Shown piece after piece: positions 1 through 14,793 of a DNA stretch of 33,503 bases. The stretch's first letter is position 1. Each line of letters starts with the position of its first letter. Source of the DNA: Acidobacteriota bacterium (lineage in GTDB: Bacteria > Acidobacteriota > Terriglobia > Terriglobales > Acidobacteriaceae); assembly GCA_003225555.1 (NCBI GenBank), contig QIAM01000031.1:1-33503 (forward strand). The letters are read 5' to 3'. Below the pieces are notes generated by a model. It made no database searches, was not told where the DNA came from, and saw only the letters and a program-made list of their open reading frames with translations. A program made the translations under genes and the position numbers.

Positions 1-2
1 TG

Positions 3-131
3 CCGGGGGACAACGTCAGTCTGACGATCGAGTTGATCACGCCGGTGGCGATGGAGAAGGGCTTGCGCTTTGCGATCCGCGAAGGTGGGCATACGGTCGG
101 AGCCGGAACGATCGCGGAGAGTGTGCAGTAA
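3..131 (+). CDS. tuf: Elongation factor Tu, C-terminal end (partial)
   Basis: The gene runs in from upstream of the window; only the last 42 residues and the TAA stop are present. They match the EF-Tu domain 3 end, with [20 protein letters not shown] followed by [18 protein letters not shown]-Tu delivers aminoacyl-tRNA to the ribosome in the cytoplasm. Its position just before rpmG, tRNA-Trp, secE and nusG is the usual bacterial order. The GTPase domain lies outside the window, so the promoter and full length cannot be judged. Confidence 0.96.
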   Translation, partial: PGDNVSLTIELITPVAMEKGLRFAIREGGHTVGAGTIAESVQ

Positions 132-148
132 GCGGAGATTGGTCGGTA

Positions 149-185
149 GTAAGAAGGCTCCGGACGTCGCCTCAGAATGACAAAG
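149..185 (-). repeat. Degenerate copy of the GTCATCCTGAGC intergenic repeat
   Basis: Read on the minus strand this stretch contains GTCATTCTGAGGCGACG followed by a GGAGCC/CTTCTTACT tail. It resembles the repeat seen on the plus strand at 4164, 24119 and 28834. It lies between tuf and rpmG. The match is partial, so membership is tentative. Confidence 0.4.
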
Positions 186-190
186 GTTTG

Positions 191-215
191 AGCTAGAAGC
201 TAGCAGCTAGAAGCT
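191..215 (+). repeat. Heptad tandem repeat (AGCTAGA/AGCTAGC)
   Basis: Three 7-bp units, AGCTAGA, AGCTAGC and AGCTAGA, are followed by a partial AGCT. The array is just upstream of the rpmG ribosome binding site. Two other heptad arrays occur at 414-438 and 9137-9268. Confidence 0.7.
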
Positions 216-230
216 GTTCTGGAGTGAGCA

Positions 231-383
231 ATGCCCCGAGAAATCGTGACGTTACAGTGTGGTGATTGCAAAGAGCGCAATTACTCGACGACCAAGAACC
301 GGAAGACGACCACGGAGCGGCTGGAATTCAAGAAATTCTGCGCCCGCTGCCGCAAGCACACAGCGCATAAAGAGGTTAAATAG
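231..383 (+). CDS. rpmG: 50S ribosomal protein L33
   Basis: A 50-residue basic protein of typical L33 length and part of the large ribosomal subunit. It begins [18 protein letters not shown] and carries two Cys pairs, CGDC near residue 10 and CARC near residue 37. This is the zinc-binding (C+) form of L33. A GGAG Shine-Dalgarno at 221-224 lies 6 nt before the ATG. The gene sits between tuf and tRNA-Trp, the usual position in this block. It is too short for many gene callers but the family match is clear. Confidence 0.95.
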   Translation: MPREIVTLQCGDCKERNYSTTKNRKTTTERLEFKKFCARCRKHTAHKEVK

Positions 384-413
384 GGAGTTGGCTTTAGCCA
401 CGGTTTGGCTGAG

Positions 414-438
414 AGCTGACCGCTGATAGCTGACAGCT
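414..438 (+). repeat. Heptad tandem repeat (AGCTGAC/CGCTGAT)
   Basis: Units AGCTGAC, CGCTGAT and AGCTGAC plus a partial AGCT run directly into TTTTT at 438-442, immediately before tRNA-Trp. The period is 7 bp, as at 191-215 and around 9138. Confidence 0.65.
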
Positions 439-442
439 TTTT

Positions 443-518
443 AGGGGCGTAAGCTCAACGGTTAAACTGCCGGTCTCCAAAACCGGACTTGGGGGTTCGA
501 ATCCCTCCGCCCCTGCCA
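443..518 (+). tRNA. trnW: tRNA-Trp (CCA anticodon)
   Basis: A complete cloverleaf can be drawn. The acceptor stem is AGGGGCG (443-449) pairing with CGCCCCT (508-514). The anticodon stem is CCGGT/ACCGG around the loop CTCCAAA, giving anticodon CCA. The T arm contains GGTTCGAATCC. Discriminator G515 is followed by an encoded CCA (516-518). A tRNA-Trp between rpmG and secE is a common bacterial arrangement. Confidence 0.97.
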
Positions 519-555
519 GAGTTTACGGCCGAGAAGGAAGGGTTAGGGAGTAGGA

Positions 556-831
556 ATGGCAGTCGAGACGAAGAAAATGGCGAATTCAATTGCAGCGGCG
601 GGTGGCAGCTTCGGCGACCACATCCGGTCCTGGCCGGAACGGATTAAGACGTTCTACAACGACGTGCGCAACGAAATGCGCAAGGTAACCGCTCCCTCGT
701 GGAAGGAAGTGCGCGCCACGACTACGGTGGTTGTCATCACAGTGTTCATCTTCGGAGTCTACTTCTTTCTCGTCGATAACTTGATCCAGAAGGGCGTCAC
801 GCTCCTGTTCAATTATTTCAAGGCCCACTGA
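556..831 (+). CDS. secE: Preprotein translocase subunit SecE
   Basis: A 91-residue protein with an approximately 28-residue polar N-terminal extension, the conserved amphipathic segment (FYNDVRNEMRKVTAPSWKEV, about residues 33-52) and a single membrane helix at about residues 56-78. This matches the short one-helix SecE type. SecE clamps the two halves of SecY in the inner-membrane translocon. GGGAG before the ATG serves as ribosome binding site. nusG follows after about 30 nt, and secE-nusG linkage is nearly universal, so co-transcription is expected. Confidence 0.95.
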   Translation: MAVETKKMANSIAAAGGSFGDHIRSWPERIKTFYNDVRNEMRKVTAPSWKEVRATTTVVVITVFIFGVYFFLVDNLIQKGVTLLFNYFKAH

Positions 832-861
832 GGAAGGAAGTAGAGTCTGGGAAAGCATCAT

Positions 862-1500
862 ATGCCGGACGAAGAAAAAACCGAAGCCGCGGCCACTGGA
901 GAGGGCGAGCAGCAGCCTTCTGCGGAAGGAGCCACGCCCGCCGCAACCGCCGAACCGCCGCGCAACCCGAATATGAAGTGGTACATCATCCACTCCTATT
1001 CCGGGTTTGAGCGCAAGGTAAAGGAGTCGCTGGAGTCACGCGTGCAGGCGTTTGGCTTGCAGGACAAGATCGGCAAAGTGCTGATCCCGACCGAATCGGT
1101 CACCGAAGTTCGCGGCGGCAAGAAATATACCTCGGAGCGCATGTTCTATCCCGGCTACGTGCTGGTCGAAATGGACATGGATGACCACGTCTGGCACGTG
1201 GTGAAGTCCACGCCGCGCGTCACCGGATTCGTCGGCACCGGGCAGCAGCCGACGCCGCTTTCTGACGAAGAAGTGCAGCACATCGTCTACAAAGTCGCCG
1301 ACAGCCGCGAGAAGCCGAAGCTCAAGGTCAAATTTGAAAAGAACGAGTCCGTGCGCATCACGGAAGGTCCGTTCGCCAGCTTCACCGGCGTAGTCGACGA
1401 GGTGAATGAAGATCGCGAGACGCTGAAAGTGATGGTCACAATTTTCGGCCGCTCCACCCCGGTGGAATTGGAGTTCAACCAGGTGGAGAAGGTGGCATAA
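862..1500 (+). CDS. nusG: Transcription termination/antitermination factor NusG
   Basis: A 212-residue protein. The NGN domain starts at about residue 38 ([18 protein letters not shown]) and includes the [10 protein letters not shown] strand. The KOW domain lies at about 155-210 ([18 protein letters not shown]). NusG binds the RNA polymerase clamp and links it to Rho or the ribosome. The first 37 residues form an acidic, Ala/Pro-rich extension absent from the E. coli protein. I keep ATG 862 because the internal Met at residue 38 has no ribosome binding site, although the site before 862 is also weak. Confidence 0.95.
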   Translation: MPDEEKTEAAATGEGEQQPSAEGATPAATAEPPRNPNMKWYIIHSYSGFERKVKESLESRVQAFGLQDKIGKVLIPTESVTEVRGGKKYTSERMFYPGYVLVEMDMDDHVWHVVKSTPRVTGFVGTGQQPTPLSDEEVQHIVYKVADSREKPKLKVKFEKNESVRITEGPFASFTGVVDEVNEDRETLKVMVTIFGRSTPVELEFNQVEKVA

Positions 1501-1506
1501 AGATTT

Positions 1507-1574
1507 TGGGAAGGGCACGGCTTCCAGCCGTGCCGAAGGAAGTCTGCAATAGGGTGGGCTTTAGTCCCTGAGGG
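1507..1574 (+). repeat. Composite two-part palindromic repeat (family C)
   Basis: The first part is a perfect hairpin GGCACGGCT-TCC-AGCCGTGCC. After about 20 nt comes a second part, GGGTGGGCTTTAGTCCCTGAG. The same two-part layout recurs at 21173-21239 and 28424-28494. It fills the nusG-rplK gap. Confidence 0.7.
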
Positions 1575-1589
1575 TATTAGGTAAAGATC

Positions 1590-2021
1590 ATGGCAAAGAA
1601 AGTTACAGGTTCAGTAAAGCTTCAAATCGCGGCGGGCAAAGCGACTCCCGCGCCGCCGGTGGGTCCGGCGCTCGGACAGGCGCAGATCAACATCATGGAG
1701 TTCTGCAAGCAGTTCAACGCCCGCACGAATCAGAAAGAACTAGAAGGGCTCATCATTCCCGTGGTGGTGTCGGTCTACAGCGACCGCTCATTCACCTTCA
1801 TCACCAAGACGCCGCCGGCGTCGATTCTGCTGAAGCGCGCCGCCGGCATTGCCAAGGGATCGGGAACGCCCAACAAGGACAAAGTCGGCAAAGTCACGCT
1901 GAAGCAGGTGGAGGACATCGCCAGGCAGAAGATGCCCGACCTGAACGCCGCCTCGGTAGAAACCGCGATCAAGAGCGTCCGCGGAACGGCGCGGTCCATG
2001 GGCATTGAAGTAGTTGGGTAG
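1590..2021 (+). CDS. rplK: 50S ribosomal protein L11
   Basis: A 143-residue protein, close to the usual 141-142. The N-terminal domain carries the Pro-rich segment [13 protein letters not shown] (about residues 18-30). The C-terminal RNA-binding domain ends with the L11 signature region around [16 protein letters not shown]11 binds 23S rRNA in the GTPase-associated centre, where elongation factors and stringent-response factors act. rplA follows, as in most bacteria. The ribosome binding site (TTAGGT) is modest. A palindromic repeat begins at the stop codon. Confidence 0.97.
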   Translation: MAKKVTGSVKLQIAAGKATPAPPVGPALGQAQINIMEFCKQFNARTNQKELEGLIIPVVVSVYSDRSFTFITKTPPASILLKRAAGIAKGSGTPNKDKVGKVTLKQVEDIARQKMPDLNAASVETAIKSVRGTARSMGIEVVG

Positions 2022-2068
2022 CGCCGCCGTCCCGGCGGCCATCAGGCCGGCCGGAGGCCGGCGCTACA
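2019..2068 (+). repeat. GC-rich palindromic repeat overlapping the rplK stop
   Basis: The outer arms TAGCGCC and GGCGCTA are inverted. Inside are two smaller palindromes, GCCGCCGTCCCGGCGGC and GGCCGGCCGGAGGCCGG. The TAG of rplK forms part of the left arm. The structure may terminate or stabilise the mRNA; that is inference. Confidence 0.65.
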
Positions 2069-2133
2069 AGTTCAGTCGAAAACACCACGGGTGATCGGAC
2101 CAACGGTCAACGGTGGGAGACAAGGAAGAGCAA

Positions 2134-2844
2134 ATGAGTAAAAAAGAAGGAAAGAATATCGCCAAGGCGCACGCAGCCGTAGAAAAGCGGCCCTACATCC
2201 TGCAGGACGCAGTGCCGCTCCTGCAGAAAGTGAAGTTCGCAAAATTTGACGAGACCGTAGAAGTCACACTGCGCCTGGGTGTCGATCCCAAGCATGCCGA
2301 CCAGATGGTCCGCGGCACCGTGGTTCTGCCGCACGGACTGGGCAAGTCGAAGAAGGTTCTGGTCATCGCCACCGGAGACAAGGTGAAGGAAGCGGAGGCG
2401 GCCGGCGCCGACTTCGCAGGCGGCGAAGAGATGGTTGAGAAGATCACCAAGGAAAACTGGACTGACTTCGACGCTCTGATCGCCACGCCTGACGTGATGA
2501 AATCCGTCGGACGTCTTGGCAAGATTCTCGGCCCCAAGGGGCTGATGCCCAACCCAAAGACGGGAACCGTTACCTTCGACGTAGGAAAGGCCGTGCAGGA
2601 AGTGAAAGCCGGCAAGGTCGAGTTCCGCACCGACAAGACAGCGCTGGTTCACTGCCCGGTAGGGAAGATTTCGTTCTCGCCCGACAAGTTGATCGAGAAT
2701 GCCACGGTGCTGATCACCAGCGTGATCAAGGCCAAGCCATCCGTGGCCAAGGGCAAGTACATCAAGGGCTGCACGCTTAGTTCGACCATGGGGCCGGGGA
2801 TTCTGTTGGATGTGGCTCCGATCGAGGCAGCAGCAAAGGCCTAG
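2134..2844 (+). CDS. rplA: 50S ribosomal protein L1
   Basis: A 236-residue protein when started at ATG 2134, close to the family length. I prefer this start to the in-frame GTG at 2113 because AAGGAAGAG lies just upstream and the product then begins [13 protein letters not shown]. The conserved region [21 protein letters not shown] is intact at about residues 130-150. L1 binds 23S rRNA on the mobile L1 stalk and in many bacteria represses its own operon by binding the mRNA leader. It sits directly after rplK. A family B repeat overlaps its stop codon. Confidence 0.96.
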   Translation: MSKKEGKNIAKAHAAVEKRPYILQDAVPLLQKVKFAKFDETVEVTLRLGVDPKHADQMVRGTVVLPHGLGKSKKVLVIATGDKVKEAEAAGADFAGGEEMVEKITKENWTDFDALIATPDVMKSVGRLGKILGPKGLMPNPKTGTVTFDVGKAVQEVKAGKVEFRTDKTALVHCPVGKISFSPDKLIENATVLITSVIKAKPSVAKGKYIKGCTLSSTMGPGILLDVAPIEAAAKA

Positions 2845-2889
2845 CCGAGCGTTGCTCGGCCGGATAGCCGAGGGCGGCTGTCCCCACAT
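2842..2889 (-). repeat. Family B palindromic repeat, left copy flanking rplJ
   Basis: Read on the minus strand from 2889, this is about 45/49 identical to 3476-3524. It contains two hairpins: one around a CCCT loop (GGACAGCCG / CGGCTATCC, one mismatch) and one CCGAGC-AAC-GCTCGG. It begins at the rplA stop. Together with 3476-3524 it makes rplJ the loop of a long inverted repeat. Confidence 0.8.
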
Positions 2890-2936
2890 GAGCTGAAATG
2901 ATGCTCATCATTCGATAAGGATTAGGGGATGGGAAA

Positions 2937-3470
2937 ATGGCGGTTACCAAAGCGAAAAAGGCAGAACAAGTCGAAAAGCTGAGTGCAGACCTGAAGAATG
3001 TTTCTAACGCCGTCGTGGCGACCTATAGCAAGCTCACCGTCGCCCAGGACTATGAGTTGCGCAAGGCGCTGCGGGGCGCCGGCGCGAAATACCGCGTTGT
3101 GAAGAATACGCTGGCTGAGCGCGCGGCCAAGGGCACCAAGGTTGAAGAGGCGTTGCAGAATCTGGCGGGGGTGACCTCCATCGCCTACACCACCGGCGAT
3201 CCCGTAGCCATGGCCAAGGCGCTCACGAAGTACGCCAAGGACACACCGGAGTTCACCTTCAAGGTCGGCGTGGTCGAAGGCAAGGTCATCTCGATCAAAG
3301 AGATCGAAGTCCTGGCCACCATGCCGTCGAAAGATGAACTGCTGTCGAAGCTCCTGTTCCTGATCAACGCTCCAGCGCAGCGGTTGGTGACGGCCATGAA
3401 CGCAGTCGGCCGCAATCTGGCCGTAGTCGTAGATCAAGGCGTGCAGCAAAAGAAGTTCAAGGAAGCCTAG
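2937..3470 (+). CDS. rplJ: 50S ribosomal protein L10
   Basis: A 177-residue protein starting MAVTKAKKAEQVEKLSADLK. The N-terminal RNA-binding domain (about residues 1-130) contains VVKNTLAERAAKGT. The C-terminal helical region (about 135-177) docks L7/L12 dimers. L10 anchors the L12 stalk to the GTPase-associated centre of the large subunit. In many bacteria L10 represses its own mRNA; no such leader structure is obvious here beyond the family B repeat. The gene is enclosed by a near-perfect inverted repeat pair. rplL lies 253 nt downstream, which is unusually far. Confidence 0.96.
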   Translation: MAVTKAKKAEQVEKLSADLKNVSNAVVATYSKLTVAQDYELRKALRGAGAKYRVVKNTLAERAAKGTKVEEALQNLAGVTSIAYTTGDPVAMAKALTKYAKDTPEFTFKVGVVEGKVISIKEIEVLATMPSKDELLSKLLFLINAPAQRLVTAMNAVGRNLAVVVDQGVQQKKFKEA

Positions 3471-3475
3471 CTCTA

Positions 3476-3524
3476 ATGTGGGGACAGCCGCCCTCGGCTG
3501 TCCGGTCGAGCAAAGCTCGACTAG
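3476..3524 (+). repeat. Family B palindromic repeat, right copy flanking rplJ
   Basis: It contains GGACAGCCG-CCCT-CGGCTGTCC and GTCGAGC-AAA-GCTCGAC, two stable hairpins in tandem. It is the inverted counterpart of 2842-2889, differing at about four positions. Shorter relatives occur at 16702-16742 and 17453-17476. Confidence 0.8.
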
Positions 3525-3723
3525 GTTTTGCCGGCAGCGTATCTCAGCCGGAATGATTTCTGGATGGCTAACGCCATCCGAAGAGATTTGGTTATCAGCA
3601 AGTCAGGGGTTGCGCGGTTCGATCCAAAGCGTTGTCTGGCGCAAGGAATCGAGCCTGGTCGCACTGGAAACCTGGCCCACGGATAACGAAATCAACAAAA
3701 CTGATAACTAGCGGAGAAATAAC
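3525..3723 (+). promoter_or_regulatory. rplJ-rplL intergenic leader with hairpin
   Basis: Together with the repeat before it, this makes a 253-nt gap that is normally short in bacteria. It contains a perfect 7-bp hairpin GGATGGC-TAAC-GCCATCC at 3562-3579. The rplL ribosome binding site GGAG lies at 3713-3716. I see no convincing gene: the plus-strand open frame here starts inside the palindromic repeat and resembles nothing. It could be a processing or translation-control leader that boosts L12 synthesis relative to L10; this is inference. Confidence 0.35.
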
Positions 3724-4110
3724 ATGGCGGACCTGCAACAGTTGGAAGAATCAATCGTAGGGTTGTCGCTGCTCGAAGCAGCGCAGCTCGTTAAGAAGTT
3801 GGAAGAGCGTCTGGGCGTGTCGGCAGCAGCGGCAGCCCCGGTCATGGTGGCCGGTGGAGGCGGCGGGGCGGCAGCGGGCGCGGCTCCGGCTGAAGAGAAG
3901 ACCGAGTTCACGGTCGTCCTCAAGGAAGTCGGCGCGAACAAGATCAACGTCATCAAGGCCGTTCGCGAAGTCACCAGCCTGGGCCTGAAAGAAGCCAAGG
4001 AACTGGTGGATGGAGCGCCCAAGAACGTGAAAGAAGGCGTTTCCAAGGACGAGGCGGAGACCATCAAGAAGAAGTTCACCGAAGCCGGAGCTACTGTCGA
4101 AGTAAAGTAG
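3724..4110 (+). CDS. rplL: 50S ribosomal protein L7/L12
   Basis: A 128-residue acidic protein. The N-terminal dimerisation domain (about residues 1-35) is followed by a flexible Ala/Gly-rich hinge (about 36-60, with a run of six glycines interrupted by nothing but Ala and Val on its edges). The C-terminal factor-binding domain includes [20 protein letters not shown] and [14 protein letters not shown]12 recruits translation GTPases to the ribosome and is present in several copies per ribosome. GGAG sits 7 nt before the ATG. rpoB follows after an unusually long 558-nt gap. Confidence 0.97.
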   Translation: MADLQQLEESIVGLSLLEAAQLVKKLEERLGVSAAAAAPVMVAGGGGGAAAGAAPAEEKTEFTVVLKEVGANKINVIKAVREVTSLGLKEAKELVDGAPKNVKEGVSKDEAETIKKKFTEAGATVEVK

Positions 4111-4163
4111 CGGATTTTTCGGGCGTGACCGTGATCGAAGTCGAAGGGAGGCCCCTCCGCGGC

Positions 4164-4207
4164 GTCATCCTGAGCGCAGCACGTTTTTCAGGCGGAGTGA
4201 ACGATCT
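4164..4207 (+). repeat. GTCATCCTGAGCGCAGC repeat (family A)
   Basis: About 40 nt closely match 24119-24162: both have GTCATCCTGAGCGCAGC, then CGTT(C/T)TTCAGGCGGAG. Further downstream, CCGCCTTGAAAAAC at about 4250-4264 is an inverted match to GTTTTTCAGGCGG, so the element may fold as a large bulged stem-loop. Confidence 0.65.
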
Positions 4208-4262
4208 GGCGTGGATCGTAGCGGCTTTCGGTCCCGAGAGGGAGTCGAGCCCGCCTTGAAAA

Positions 4263-4295
4263 ACCGTTTGCCGGGCGAAAATGCCCTAAAACGGT
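4263..4295 (+). other. Stem-loop in rplL-rpoB gap
   Basis: Outer arms ACCGTTT (4263-4269) and AAACGGT (4289-4295) enclose an inner stem GGGC-GAAAAT-GCCC. There is no following T-run, so it is not a textbook terminator. It may mark the 3' end of the ribosomal-protein message or a processing site. Confidence 0.4.
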
Positions 4296-4327
4296 GCAAA
4301 TACGGGCTAGAAAATCGTTCTGACTAG

Positions 4328-4356
4328 TTGTGAACCCTGGGCGGCGGTGTTAACAT
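4328..4356 (+). promoter_or_regulatory. Candidate rpoB promoter
   Basis: TTGTGA (4328-4333) and TAACAT (4351-4356) are separated by exactly 17 nt, each matching four of six sigma-70 consensus bases. The AT-rich patch TAACATCTATATAAC stands out in a GC-rich region. Transcription would start near 4363 and give a leader of roughly 300 nt. The call is by eye only. Confidence 0.35.
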
Positions 4357-4668
4357 CTATATAACATCGCTTCCCCGGATTCACTCAGGCGCGAGTGGAA
4401 ACTCGCGAGGGAAGTTTGGGCATGCTGCTCCGCGGGCAGGCGGGGCGGAAACAGGCCGGATAACTGGCGCGAAAGATTTCAAATCAAGAAGGGCAAAACG
4501 CTAAGCATGGCGTCAACGGGAACACCTGTCCCCGCGGACGCCCTGTCGTCTTTTCAGGTCCCGGCTTTTAGGTTCAACGCATTAGGTCCCGCGGCGCGAT
4601 TTTGCGCCCTACATTCCGCGGTTTGAACGCGGCCCTCGGCTGCGCGTGAGATTGGGAGTTTCTTGACG
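4357..4668 (+). promoter_or_regulatory. rpoB: Structured 5' leader of rpoB
   Basis: About 300 nt without a gene. It contains several clear hairpins: CGCGAGT-GGAA-ACTCGCG (4390-4407) with a GNRA tetraloop, GGCGC-GATTTT-GCGCC (4593-4608) and CCGCG-GTTTGAA-CGCGG (about 4616-4632). The ribosome binding site GGGAG is at 4654-4658. I compared it by eye with TPP, cobalamin and c-di-GMP riboswitch cores and saw no match. A leader controlling RNA polymerase synthesis is plausible but unproven. Confidence 0.4.
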
Positions 4669-9131
<4,463 letters not shown>

Positions 9132-9136
9132 TCGTC

Positions 9137-9268
9137 GGTCGCTAGTCGTTAGTCGTTAGCGGCCAGCGCATCCGACTCAAAGTTTCGAAAGACAAGACCT
9201 GCGATCTTGCTCTTGGATATGCGGGTCAAGAGATTTCGCTAGCGACTAACGACCAACGACTAGCGACC
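9137..9268 (+). repeat. Heptad-built long inverted repeat between rpoB and rpoC
   Basis: The left arm has three heptads GTCGCTA, GTCGTTA, GTCGTTA (9138-9158). The right arm has four reverse-complement heptads TAGCGAC, TAACGAC, CAACGAC, TAGCGAC (9240-9267). Arms of 20 bp or more can pair around a loop of about 75 nt. The rpoB-rpoC gap is 189 nt. A processing or attenuating hairpin between beta and beta' is possible. Confidence 0.75.
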
Positions 9269-9320
9269 TTTCAAGAGCCGCAAGCGGCGGCGCAATAGCC
9301 GAGGAAAGCGGAGGAACACC

Positions 9321-13544
<4,224 letters not shown>

Positions 13545-13561
13545 ACCAAACTATGGCAAAA

Positions 13562-13586
13562 TCGGGGGCGACCAAATCGCCCCCGA
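13562..13586 (+). terminator. Terminator-like hairpin after rpoC
   Basis: A perfect 10-bp stem TCGGGGGCGA/TCGCCCCCGA closes a 5-nt loop CCAAA, starting 17 nt after the rpoC stop. There is no clear T-tract (ATCCATTGTT follows), so release may be inefficient or Rho-assisted. It is the natural end of the long ribosomal/RNA polymerase operon. Confidence 0.7.
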
Positions 13587-13612
13587 ATCCATTGTTCGGC
13601 TGCTAACAATCC

Positions 13613-14575
13613 ATGCACGCCTCCCCCCAGCGATTGCGAATCGAGGAACCTCACGAACTTCCTGCTTTGCGTTCCGTGCCTCCCGGCCCTAATCTAGGGC
13701 AACTCATGTTTCGCTTTCTTCGCCTTCTGCGGCTCGCCTTCTGGCGTGCCTTTCAACACGACGCTTTCGCAATCGCGAAAGCCTCCGCCTACTCGTCGAT
13801 TCTCAGTTTCTTTCCGGTACTGCTGGTCGTAGGCTCGTTTCTCGCCACGTGGCGGAAAGGCCAACCTTATCTGCGGGAGATCACTTTCGCTTTGAACCGT
13901 ATCCTCCCTGCAGGCAGCGGCACGGCCATGACCTATCTTCAGGGAGCGACACACCGTCCAGTGGGCCTGCTGGTCACAACTTCGCTGTTGAGCCTGTGGA
14001 CAGCCTCCGGCGTGATGATCTCCTGGATGGAAGGTTTCCGCCGCTGTTACGAGTTGCCCAAGACCTGGGGACTCGTTAAGGAGCGCCTGATCGCCTTCTC
14101 GCTGGTAATTCTCGCCGGCCTTCCCATGACCTTCGCCACCCTGCTCGTGGCTCTCGGCAGTAAGATCGAAACCCGCATCCTGTTCTATATCGCCCATGAA
14201 TTCAGCCCGTACATTTTTCTGATGTGGGGCTCGCTCCGCTGGATCATTGCCACCCTGACCAGCATCGCCGTGATTGCGCTCATCTACCACAACGCCGTTC
14301 CACGCACTCAGCCCTGGCACAGCGTGATCCCCGGCGCGACCTTGGCCACGGTCATGTGGTTCTCCGCGACCATGCTGTTCCGCTGGTACCTGGGCCATTA
14401 CGCCGACTACAGCATCATCTTCGGCTCGCTCGGAGTCGGCATCGCCCTGCTGGTGTGGATGTACATGATCTCACTGGTGATTCTCGTCGGCGCCGAATTC
14501 AACGCCATGCTGTTCCCGCGAGCGATGCTGGGAAAAGAACTGACCGCGATCAATGGGCCCAAAGCAGCCGATTGA
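13613..14575 (+). CDS. YihY/BrkB-family inner-membrane protein
   Basis: A 320-residue protein with about six hydrophobic segments after a soluble N-terminus of roughly 45 residues. Family features are the AFAIAKASAYSSILSFFPVL segment near residue 50, a DYSIIFGSLGVGIALLVWMY segment near residue 265, and the final ILVGAEFNAML. The family was once called RNase BN, but that activity belongs to another protein; its real role is unclear (some members are linked to virulence). It begins about 70 nt after rpoC, behind the terminator-like hairpin. A shorter start at the Met near residue 32 is possible. Confidence 0.88.
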   Translation: MHASPQRLRIEEPHELPALRSVPPGPNLGQLMFRFLRLLRLAFWRAFQHDAFAIAKASAYSSILSFFPVLLVVGSFLATWRKGQPYLREITFALNRILPAGSGTAMTYLQGATHRPVGLLVTTSLLSLWTASGVMISWMEGFRRCYELPKTWGLVKERLIAFSLVILAGLPMTFATLLVALGSKIETRILFYIAHEFSPYIFLMWGSLRWIIATLTSIAVIALIYHNAVPRTQPWHSVIPGATLATVMWFSATMLFRWYLGHYADYSIIFGSLGVGIALLVWMYMISLVILVGAEFNAMLFPRAMLGKELTAINGPKAAD

Positions 14576-14627
14576 TTCGGTAGCGGAGTAGTTGCTGCGC
14601 CACTACCATTGATTCCAGTTCCTGAGA

Positions 14628-14700
14628 CAGCCGCGAAGCGGCGATAGAATACAGCCCACAGCTTGCCCTGAGCTTGTCGAAGGGGGCGTAAGCCGTGGGC
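14628..14700 (+). repeat. Family D repeat with nested CTTGCCCTGAGCTTGTCGAA module
   Basis: CAGCCGCGAAGCGGCGATAG, then AATACAGCCCACAG, then a module with TTGCCCTGAGCTTGTCGAAG, then GGCGTAAGCCGTGGG. The outer parts match 22884-22930, which lacks the module. The copy at 18457-18527 also carries it. This repeat and remnants fill the 218-nt gap before pyk. Confidence 0.7.
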
Positions 14701-14793
14701 TCCTGAGCAAAACGAGCTAGCCCCGAAAGGCGCGTAAGACTGTCACTTCCCGATTTCGATGCCCTGCCGCATCTTTCGTGATCCGAGGAAAAC

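Noticed and set aside
3478..3711. A 77-codon plus-strand open frame between rplJ and rplL
   Set aside because: It starts inside the family B palindromic repeat, resembles no protein and lies where only a leader is expected.
4357..4668. Known riboswitch in the rpoB leader (TPP, cobalamin, c-di-GMP)
   Set aside because: The conserved core sequences of these classes are not present by eye; only generic hairpins are seen.
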